Positions 56,882 through 64,000 of a DNA stretch of 64,000 bases are shown here, piece after piece (positions within the stretch are counted from its first letter, which is position 1; each line of letters starts with the position of its first letter). The DNA comes from Alphaproteobacteria bacterium. GTDB taxonomy: Bacteria; Pseudomonadota; Alphaproteobacteria; ATCC43930; CGMCC-115725. The position numbers were made by a program, and so were the translations under genes. Where the stretch lies: assembly GCA_028871055.1 (NCBI GenBank), contig JAGWON010000002.1, forward strand, positions 1-64,000, read 5' to 3'. The notes under the pieces are model-generated. The model saw only the letters and a list, made by a program, of their open reading frames with translations. It was not told the DNA's origin and did no database searches.

Positions 56882-57080
56882 CGGCGGATCCACGGTCCGG
56901 TTCGCGCCGGATCGGCGATCCGACCCGACGCCGGGCGGAACGGCGGAGGCGTCCGCCGCCGCGCCGGCGGTTACGCCGCGCGCGGCGAGGGCCGACGCGG
57001 CGGGCACGGGCGCAATCCGGATTTCCGGGCGGCGCACGCGCATTCTCGCCTCCGTTCGACAGGTGAAAAGGAGCGAACGC

Positions 57081-57452
57081 ATGAAACTGTCAAATGCCTT
57101 GGTGAAGCGCACGCTGGACCAGCTCGAAGTCCAGGCCGTCTTCGAGGACACCGAGGTCGTTCCCGAGAACAACCCGGCGATCCCGCAGCTCAACCAGCTG
57201 TTCGGCGATCACACCTTTTTTCTCGACAGCGACGGTCTCCACATCGTCGAGCCGGCCGGCGCCGCGCCGACCGGAACCGAGATGGGCGTGGTCGTCAAGC
57301 TGGCGAGTTGGCGCGACGCGAAGCGGACCAGTCTCAAGCCGCAGGCGCCCGAGCCCACGGACGTCGTGATCGCCTTGGGCTCGGACGCGCTCGACGAAGA
57401 CGAGGCCGCGGACGAGGACGATTCGGGCGAGGATCCCGAAAGCGCCGCCTGA
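57081..57452 (+). CDS. acidic-tail hypothetical protein
   Basis: MKLSNALVKRTLDQLEVQAVFEDTEVVPENNPAIPQLNQLFGDHTFFLDSDGLHIVE..., acidic C-terminus. Confidence 0.7.
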   Translation: MKLSNALVKRTLDQLEVQAVFEDTEVVPENNPAIPQLNQLFGDHTFFLDSDGLHIVEPAGAAPTGTEMGVVVKLASWRDAKRTSLKPQAPEPTDVVIALGSDALDEDEAADEDDSGEDPESAA

Positions 57453-57634
57453 TCGGTCCGCGCTCGATACATGATGACTGACGGCGCGCGTTCGGTGCGC
57501 GCCGAGAGGTAGGGCCGGCCCTCGCCACAGGAACGCCCGCCCGACGGGCGCCGGGACGTTGCCGCGGCCCCTATGTTGCCGCATGCCGCTTCCGTTCTAT
57601 CCTGAGCGGATCACGCGTCTTCCTGGGGGCCGCC

Positions 57635-58960
57635 ATGCTCTGGCTTCAGCTTGCCGTCATTCTCGTGCTGATCCTGCTGAATGGCTTCTTCGCCATGGCG
57701 GAGCTCGCCGTCGTCTCGGCGCGGCGCGTGCGCCTGCAAAGCGCCGCCGATGCCGGCCGCGCCGGTGCGCGCGTGGCGCTCGCGCTCAAAGGCGACCTGG
57801 GCCGCTTTCTTTCGACGGTGCAGATCGGCATCACGGTGATCGGCGTGCTCGCCGGCGTGTTCGGCGGCGCGACGCTGGCCGACGACCTGGCGCATGCGTT
57901 CGAGACCAACCCGGGTTGGGCCGGCGTCCACGCGCACGCGCTCGGCGTCGCGCTGGTCGCCGCAGCGATCTCCTTTGCGACGCTGATCTTCGGCGAACTC
58001 ACGCCCAAGCGCATCGCGCTGCGCCGGCCCGAGGTGATGGCCGCGCGCGTCGCCGTGCTGATGTCGACGCTCTCGCGCATCGCGTCGCCGCTCGAGTGGC
58101 TGCTGAGCCACGCTTCCGATCTGGTGCTCAAGGCGCTGCCGCTGCGCCCGGCCGAGACCGCCGCGCCAACCGAGCAGGAAATCGCCTATCTCCTGCGCGA
58201 GTCCGCCGCCGCCGGCCATTTCGAGCAGGCCGAGCACGCCATCATCCAGATGGCGCTACGCCTCGGCGATCGCCTCGTCGGCGCGGTGATGACGCCGCGC
58301 ACCGAGGTCGACGGTCTCGACCTCGGCGATCCCGAGGCCGAGAACCGGCGCGCGATCGTCAAGAGCGACTACTCGCGCTTTCCGGTGTTCGAGGGCGAGC
58401 GGCGCCACGTCGCCGGCGTCGTCCAGGTGAAGGATTTGCTGAGCCAGCTCCTCGACGGCAAGCCGTTCGATCTGCGCGCGGTGATGAAGCCGCCGCTGTT
58501 CCTGCCCGAGAACGTCACCGCGCTCAGCGCGCTCGAGCTCTTCCGCGCGAGCGGCGCGGCGATGCTGTTCATCGTCGACGAGTACGGCGACTTCCAGGGC
58601 ATCGTCACGCTGCACGACATCCTCCAGGCGCTGGTCGGCGACATCGTCATCCGCGGCGAGAAGCCGGCGCCGCCGATCGTGCGCCACGACGACGGCAGCC
58701 TCGAGGTCGAAGGGCTGGTCGGCGTCGACGAGGTGCGCGACCTGGTGCCGCTGCCGGTCTCGGCCGGCGAGAAGAAAGGCGCGTTCCACACCGTCGGCGG
58801 CCTGGTGATGGCGCGGCTCAACCGCGTGCCGCAGGTCGGCGACAAGGTGCGCGTCGGCGGCTTCCGCTTCGAGGTGCTGGCGATGGACGGCCGCCGCGTC
58901 GACCGGGTGCTGATCGTGCCGCCGGCGAAGACCAAATCGCGCCCGAGCGCAGCGGAGTAA
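57635..58960 (+). CDS. hemolysin family/CNNM-CBS-CorC_HlyC protein
   Basis: LWLQLAVILVLILLNGFFAMAELAVVSARRVRLQ (DUF21); CBS region; VPQVGDKVRVGGFRFEVLAMDGRRVDRVLI transporter-associated domain. Confidence 0.95.
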   Translation: MLWLQLAVILVLILLNGFFAMAELAVVSARRVRLQSAADAGRAGARVALALKGDLGRFLSTVQIGITVIGVLAGVFGGATLADDLAHAFETNPGWAGVHAHALGVALVAAAISFATLIFGELTPKRIALRRPEVMAARVAVLMSTLSRIASPLEWLLSHASDLVLKALPLRPAETAAPTEQEIAYLLRESAAAGHFEQAEHAIIQMALRLGDRLVGAVMTPRTEVDGLDLGDPEAENRRAIVKSDYSRFPVFEGERRHVAGVVQVKDLLSQLLDGKPFDLRAVMKPPLFLPENVTALSALELFRASGAAMLFIVDEYGDFQGIVTLHDILQALVGDIVIRGEKPAPPIVRHDDGSLEVEGLVGVDEVRDLVPLPVSAGEKKGAFHTVGGLVMARLNRVPQVGDKVRVGGFRFEVLAMDGRRVDRVLIVPPAKTKSRPSAAE

Positions 58961-58989
58961 CGGCGCGCCGCGGGTATCCGAATAACGAT

Positions 58990-59055
58990 GTCATGGCCGG
59001 GCTTGACCCGGCCATCCACGCCTTAGCGCATTCAAGACGCGGATGCCCGGCTCAA
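58990..59055. repeat. intergenic palindromic mosaic element
   Basis: GTCATGGCCGGGCTTGACCCGGCCATCCACGCCTTAGCGCATTCAAGACGCGGATGCCCGGCT. Confidence 0.75.
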
Positions 59056-59164
59056 GGCTTGTCCTCGGGCCGGCCATCGGCCGGACCCGCGGGCCGAACA
59101 TGACGGCATGCTCGCCAAGCCAAAGCAACCCTCTCCGCCGACTTCGGGGGAGCTTGACGCCGAT

Positions 59165-59210
59165 GAACATGCTTTCGGCATGTTCAGCCAAGCGTCCGAG
59201 GGACGCTTGG
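59165..59210. repeat. two consecutive perfect hairpins inside a degenerate repeat element
   Basis: GAACATGC-TTTCG-GCATGTTC and CCAAGCGTCC-GAG-GGACGCTTGG. Confidence 0.8.
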
Positions 59211-59470
59211 CAGGCATCAAGGGGGTAAGGGGGCGCGGTTCCGGCGACTGCGTCAATAGCGCGCAGCACTCGATCGTCTTCGGTATGTAGGTGCTTTTCT
59301 CGCCGCCTGCGGGCGATTGATTGGATCGTTGGTTTGCTTGAAAGACATCGCTCCGATGTACCTTAGATGCTATCAAAGTTGAATCGAACGCAGCCCGCCA
59401 GCGCCTTGCCTGCCGCCGCCCGAGCCTTTAGGGTTCGGCCCAACGTCGCAGAAAACATGGGGAGGATGTC

Positions 59471-60652
59471 ATGCGGTTTCTAATCCGGGCGCTTGCGCCG
59501 GTTTTCGCTCTTGCCGTGCTTGCCGCCGCGCCCGCGCGCGCCGCAAGCACCTACGACATCCCCGTCATCGCCTCGCTCACGGGCGGCGGCGCCTTCCTCG
59601 GCCAGGAGGAGCAGCAGGCGATCCAGATCCTCGAGAAGCTCGTCAACAAGACCGGCGGCATCCACGGCCGCAAGGTCCGCTTCGTCTTCCACGACGACCA
59701 GTCGTCGCCGCAGCAAGCGGTGCAGCTCGGCAACGAGGTGCTGGCGGCGAAGCCGATCGTCGTTCTGGGGACGTCCTTGGTCGCCGGCTGCAACGCGATG
59801 GGGCCGCTGATGCAGAGCGGGCCGGTGATGTACTGCTTCTCGCCCGGCATCCATCCGCCCGCGGGCGGCTACGTCTTCACCGCCGGCGTCTCGACCTTCG
59901 ACCAGGCGCAGGCGTTGGTGAATTATTTCCGCGGCCGCGGCTGGACTAAGCTTGCGCTGATGACCTCGACCGACGCGACCGGCCAGGATGCCGACAAGGG
60001 CTTCGCCAAGCTCCTGGCGCAGCCCGCGAACAAGGGCATCACCATCGTCGCGCATCCGCATTTCAATCCGACCGACGTCAGCGTCAGCGCCCAGATCGAG
60101 GACGTGAAGGCGGCCAAGCCGCAGGCCTTCATCGGCTGGGCAGTCGGCGCACCCTCGGCGACGATCTTCCGCGGCGCGGTGCAGGGCGGCCTCACCGTGC
60201 CGATGGGCAGCAGCGGCGGCAACATGACCTATGCCCAGATGCACCGCTTCGCCGCTTTCCTGCCGCGCGAGCTCTATCTGCCGTCCTCGGTCTGGGCGGT
60301 GAACGGCGATCCGCGGGTCAAGCTCGATCCGGCGGTGGCGAAGAAGCAGAAGGAGTTCTTCGCCGCCTTCGCCGCCGACGGCAAGAAGCCGGACGAGGGC
60401 TCGATCCTCGGCTGGGACCCGGCGACGATCGTCGTCGACGCGCTCAGGAAGCTGCCGGCGAAGGCGACGGCGGCGCAGCTCCGCGACTACCTGCTCAAGG
60501 TGAAGGGCATCGCCGGCGTCAACGGCGTCTACGATTTTGCCGCCTCGCCGCAGCGCGGCCTGACACTCAAGAACATCATCGTGTCGGTGTGGGACGCCAA
60601 GGCCGATACCTGGAAGGTGGTCGCCGCGCCGACCGGCCTGCCGCTGAAGTGA
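59471..60652 (+). CDS. ABC transporter substrate-binding protein (branched-chain amino acid/urea type)
   Basis: Signal peptide; YDIPVIASLTGGGAFLGQEEQQAIQILEKLVNKTGGIHGRKVRFVFHDDQSSPQQAVQLGNEVL. Confidence 0.92.
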   Translation: MRFLIRALAPVFALAVLAAAPARAASTYDIPVIASLTGGGAFLGQEEQQAIQILEKLVNKTGGIHGRKVRFVFHDDQSSPQQAVQLGNEVLAAKPIVVLGTSLVAGCNAMGPLMQSGPVMYCFSPGIHPPAGGYVFTAGVSTFDQAQALVNYFRGRGWTKLALMTSTDATGQDADKGFAKLLAQPANKGITIVAHPHFNPTDVSVSAQIEDVKAAKPQAFIGWAVGAPSATIFRGAVQGGLTVPMGSSGGNMTYAQMHRFAAFLPRELYLPSSVWAVNGDPRVKLDPAVAKKQKEFFAAFAADGKKPDEGSILGWDPATIVVDALRKLPAKATAAQLRDYLLKVKGIAGVNGVYDFAASPQRGLTLKNIIVSVWDAKADTWKVVAAPTGLPLK

Positions 60653-60818
60653 ATTTTGTCGAGCTCGTGTATTCGTTGAATGCACGCGATATCACCCCCA
60701 CCCTGACGCTCCCCCCTCGAGCGGGGGCCGACCCCGAAGAGCGGTCGGCGGGAGGGGGGCGGCAGTTTGATGCTTTGTCGGTGCGGGGGCGCACCTCCTT
60801 TGGAAGCCGTCTCTGCCC

Positions 60819-61145
60819 GTGAGTTTGTTACGCCTGTGCCGGGTGGACGAGATCGCCGACGACGCGCTGCTGCGCGTCGCGGCGGCGGGCACGGTCTATG
60901 CCGTGGCGAAATCCGGCGGCGAAGTCTTCGTGCTCGCCGACCAGTGCACCCACGGTCCAGGCAATCTGTCGGAAGGCGCGGTGCTTGGCACCGAGGTCGA
61001 GTGCCCGTTCCACCAGGGCCGCTTCGATCTGCGCACCGGCCAGCCAACCTATCCGCCCTGCACCGAGGCGGTGCGGACCTGGACAGCGACGGTGAAAGCG
61101 GGCGAAATATTCATCGACCAGGACGAGCCCGCCAAGGCGGGCTGA
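60819..61145 (+). CDS. Rieske-type ferredoxin
   Basis: CTHGPGNLSEG...VECPFHQGRFDLRTG (CxH...CxxH). Confidence 0.92.
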   Translation: MSLLRLCRVDEIADDALLRVAAAGTVYAVAKSGGEVFVLADQCTHGPGNLSEGAVLGTEVECPFHQGRFDLRTGQPTYPPCTEAVRTWTATVKAGEIFIDQDEPAKAG

Positions 61146-61155
61146 AGGAGGCGCG

Positions 61156-62145
61156 ATGAAGCGCATCGCCATCAGCATGGGCGACCCGGCCGGCATCGGC
61201 CCGGAGATCGCGTTGAAGGCCGTGCTCGATCCGCGCGTCAGGCGGCTGTGTCGGCCGCTGCTGGTCGGCGATCCGCGCGTGCTCGAAATCCACGCCGAGG
61301 CGGCGGGTCTCGAGCCCAAGCTCAAGTTCTTCGCCGGCGCCGCTTCGGTCGACTGGACGGGCGACGAGGTCAAGGTGCTGGCGCTCGATCTCCTCCGCGA
61401 CGGCACGCTCGAGCTCGGCAAGATCACGGCGGCGCACGGCAAGGCCGCGCTCGCCTCGGCCAAGGCGGCGATCGAGGCGGCGATGTCCGGTGCCGTCGAT
61501 GCGGTCATCGCCGCGCCGCAGACCGAAAGCGCGATCAAGGCGGCGGGCGTCGACTTCGACGGCTATCCCACCTTCGTCGCGCGCTGCACCGGCACGCCGC
61601 CCGAGGACGCCTTCCTGATGATCTGCTTCGACGACAAGCGCATCGCGCACGTGACGCTGCACGTCAGCCTGCAGCACGCGATCGCGCTGGTGACCAAGGA
61701 GCGCGTCGGCCGCGCGCTCGCCGCGGTCGACGCATCGCTCAAGCAGATGGGCGTGGCGAGTCCGCGCATCGCGGTCTCGGGACTCAATCCGCATGCCGGC
61801 GAGGGCGGCCTCTTCGGCCAGGAGGAGATCGCGATCATCGTGCCGGCGATCGCCGCGGCGAAGGCCTCGGGCATCGTCGCCGAAGGCCCGTTCCCCGCCG
61901 ACCTCATGTTCCATCGCACCGGCTTCGATGCCTTCCTGGTGATGGTGCACGACCAGGGCCACATCGTGGCCAAGCTCCTCGGCCGCAACCGCGCCGCGGG
62001 TTTGACCATCGGCACGCCTGTGCTGTTCTCGTCGGTGGCGCACGGCTCGGCGCTCGACATCGCCGGCCAGGGCAAGGCGAGCCACGCCGCCATCGTCGAG
62101 GCGGTCGAACGCCTCGTCGGCACCGCACAGGCCAAGGCGGCGTGA
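61156..62145 (+). CDS. PdxA-family 4-phosphohydroxythreonine dehydrogenase-like protein
   Basis: RIAISMGDPAGIGPEIALKAV...GLNPHAGEGGLFGQEE...MVHDQGHIVAKLL. Confidence 0.88.
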   Translation: MKRIAISMGDPAGIGPEIALKAVLDPRVRRLCRPLLVGDPRVLEIHAEAAGLEPKLKFFAGAASVDWTGDEVKVLALDLLRDGTLELGKITAAHGKAALASAKAAIEAAMSGAVDAVIAAPQTESAIKAAGVDFDGYPTFVARCTGTPPEDAFLMICFDDKRIAHVTLHVSLQHAIALVTKERVGRALAAVDASLKQMGVASPRIAVSGLNPHAGEGGLFGQEEIAIIVPAIAAAKASGIVAEGPFPADLMFHRTGFDAFLVMVHDQGHIVAKLLGRNRAAGLTIGTPVLFSSVAHGSALDIAGQGKASHAAIVEAVERLVGTAQAKAA

Positions 62146-62146
62146 G

Positions 62147-62338
62147 CTACGCGTCGCGCCTATAGGCGTGCAGGCGTTCGGTGCGCCGCCAGATCTCGAA
62201 GCCGTGGAAGCGGTCGTCGGCTGTCGCCAGCAGCGCGTGGCCGCGCTCGATCGCGCGCGCCAAGGCGTCCACCTCGACATCCTCGCGCCGGAGATGTGGT
62301 TTTCGCGATTGAGCAGGTAGCACTTGTACTGCGCCACT
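62147..62338 (-). pseudogene. frameshifted small conserved-type protein (VAQYKCYLLNRENHISGA / EDVEVDALARAIERGHALLATADDRFHGFEIWRRTERLHAY)
   Basis: Two halves of one coherent small protein lie in adjacent minus-strand frames, joined by an apparent single-nt deletion near GGCGCGAGGATGTCGAG. Confidence 0.55.
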
Positions 62339-62648
62339 TGCGAACTCCCCTTCGCAAGCCATACCGACTCGGCACCGTGAGCCGGCGGTGCGGAGCCGCC
62401 AACCGCGCAACCATAAAATTTCCGTGACGCCCAAGGACGTATTCCAGGCATCTGACTTTTCAGCAAATTTTGCCGGCTTGACGCCGCGGCGCTTGATTAA
62501 ATCGACGAACGCGCCCATATAGGTCGGGTCAATCGACCTTGGGTCGGCCACGTTCACGCTCCTACCGAGCCAGACCAGGTCCCATCCCAAAAAAGCGTTT
62601 TGACCCGAGGCGCATCCGCGCTGCGGCATTTTCTATGGAGGGACTTTC

Positions 62649-62855
62649 ATGTCCATCGGTACAGTCAAGTGGTTCAACCCGGTCAAGGGCTACGGTTTCA
62701 TTCAGCCCGACGACGGCCAGAAGGACATCTTCGTCCACATCTCGGCGGTCGAGCGTTCCGGCATCGGCAACCTGCAAGAGGGCCAGAAGGTCAGCTTCGA
62801 TGTCGAGCGCGGCCAGCAGGGCAAGGTGTCGGCGGTCAATCTCAAATCCGCCTGA
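62649..62855 (+). CDS. cspA: cold-shock protein
   Basis: [59 protein letters not shown]. Confidence 0.96.
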   Translation: MSIGTVKWFNPVKGYGFIQPDDGQKDIFVHISAVERSGIGNLQEGQKVSFDVERGQQGKVSAVNLKSA

Positions 62856-62891
62856 CGCGAATCGTTTTTCGAATCGATTCGACTCGGCAGC

Positions 62892-62920
62892 GGGGCGGCT
62901 TCGGCCGCCCCGTTTGCGTT
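62892..62920 (+). terminator. Rho-independent terminator downstream of cold-shock gene
   Basis: GGGGCGGC-TTCG-GCCGCCCC followed by GTTTGCGTTT. Confidence 0.8.
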
Positions 62921-62968
62921 TGCAGTCTGCTATACTCGCTGCGTTCATTTTAGATCTGGAGGAGATGC

Positions 62969-63073
62969 GTGGTGAGAAAAGCGAGAAAGTCGAGCAAGAA
63001 GGTTCGTGCCGCCAAGCGCAAGGGCAAGCGCAAGGCCAAACGCCGTAACCAACGCCGCCGCGCGACGCGTTAG
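62969..63073 (+). CDS. 34-aa Lys/Arg-rich microprotein
   Basis: GTG start 6-7 nt after GGAGG; VVRKARKSSKKVRAAKRKGKRKAKRRNQRRRATR*; own upstream extended -10 (TGCTATACT) and downstream hairpin. Confidence 0.6.
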   Translation: MVRKARKSSKKVRAAKRKGKRKAKRRNQRRRATR

Positions 63074-63088
63074 CGCGGCGGTCTTCGG

Positions 63089-63118
63089 GAAGGGCGCGAG
63101 CTGCGGTTCGCGCCCTTC
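63089..63118 (+). terminator. terminator-like hairpin after basic microprotein
   Basis: GAAGGGCGCGA-N8-TCGCGCCCTTC perfect 11-bp stem followed by GCGTTT. Confidence 0.65.
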
Positions 63119-63217
63119 GCGTTTCTGGCGGTCGGCGTCGCCCGGCGGCGTTGGTCGCCGGTCGGTCATGCCGAGGCCGCGGTTGTCTTGTCGTCGGCCG
63201 CGGCCTAGATAAGGCCG

Positions 63218-64000
63218 ATGACCCAGCCGTTTCCCACCCTGTTCGTCTCGCACGGCTCGCCGATGCTCGCGGTCGAGCCCGGCGCCACCGGCGAATTCTG
63301 GAAGACGCTCGGCCGCGACCTGCCGCGGCCCCATTCGGTGCTGGCGGTCTCGGCGCACTGGACGACGCGCGAACCGACGGTCAACGCCGCGCCGAAGAAC
63401 GCGACCATCCACGATTTCTACGGCTTTCCCGAGGCGCTCTATCGCATCCATTACGAGGCGCCGGGCGCGCCGGCGCTCGCCGATCGCGTCGTTTCGCTGC
63501 TCGAGGCGGCGGAGATTCCGGTGCGCGTCGATCCGGCGCGCGGCCTCGATCACGGCGCCTGGGTTCCGCTCCAGAACATGTATCCCGACGCCGACATGCC
63601 GGTGGCGCAGCTCTCGGTCCAGCCGCAGCGCGACGCGCGCTGGCATCAGCAGCTCGGCGCGGCGCTGCGGCCGCTCCGGGACGAGGGCGTTCTGGTGCTG
63701 GCGACCGGCGGCGCCGTGCACAATCTGCGCGAGATGGCGCGCGCCGGCGGACCGACGCCGGCCTGGGCGAAGAATTTCGATGACTGGCTCGCCGCGACGC
63801 TCGCCGCCGGCAAGGAAAGCGAGTTCCTCGACTGGGAGACCGCCGCGCCCGAGGCCAAGCGCGCGCAGCCGACGCCCGAGCATTTCCTGCCGATCTTCGT
63901 CGCCTACGGCGCGGCCGGCGAGCACCCCAAGGCCAAGCGCATCAACCAGGGCTTCACGCTCGGCAGCATGAGCATGGCGGCCTACGAATTCGCCGCGTGA
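63218..64000 (+). CDS. DODA-type extradiol dioxygenase (LigB family)
   Basis: PTLFVSHGSPMLAVEPG...LAVSAHWTTREPTVN...GLDHGAWVPL. Confidence 0.93.
   Translation: MTQPFPTLFVSHGSPMLAVEPGATGEFWKTLGRDLPRPHSVLAVSAHWTTREPTVNAAPKNATIHDFYGFPEALYRIHYEAPGAPALADRVVSLLEAAEIPVRVDPARGLDHGAWVPLQNMYPDADMPVAQLSVQPQRDARWHQQLGAALRPLRDEGVLVLATGGAVHNLREMARAGGPTPAWAKNFDDWLAATLAAGKESEFLDWETAAPEAKRAQPTPEHFLPIFVAYGAAGEHPKAKRINQGFTLGSMSMAAYEFAA

Noticed and set aside
57559-59103. 514-aa plus-strand ORF
   Set aside because: Arg/Ala-rich alternative frame of the CNNM/HlyC-type gene at 57635.

Overview
High-GC, alphaproteobacterial-looking chromosomal window, densely coding. I saw no transposase, integrase, phage gene, CRISPR array, rRNA or convincing tRNA. 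It carries housekeeping genes (nadE, glnS, mmsA, cysS, cimA, trmJ-like, rpsU, rpsD, a pdxA-family gene, a cold-shock gene) mixed with accessory loci. Most notable: (1) a cobalamin riboswitch (about 15757-15914) directly upstream of a short Cys-containing peptide ORF that overlaps a radical SAM/SPASM maturase (GTGA junction), a candidate B12-regulated RiPP system that I recall as resembling CbpA/CbpB; (2) a yybP-ykoY type manganese riboswitch ahead of a TMEM165/UPF0016 transporter; (3) a 138-bp direct repeat (135/138 identical by eye) spanning the UPF0016 3' end and cysS 5' end, flanking about 2 kb with a triple-repeat secreted protein; (4) a dispersed palindromic repeat inserted in frame inside egtB; (5) an ArsR-rhodanese / MBL / DsrE / cysteine desulfurase sulfur island with a clear divergent operator palindrome; (6) FNR/FixK-type boxes TTGATCTGGATCAA (twice) and TTGATCTGGGTCAA; (7) a GTG-started 34-aa peptide with 20 Lys/Arg that the ORF track lacks. 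Many long ORFs in the track are antisense or shadow ORFs from high GC and were rejected. All calls come from reading the sequence; no searches were run.
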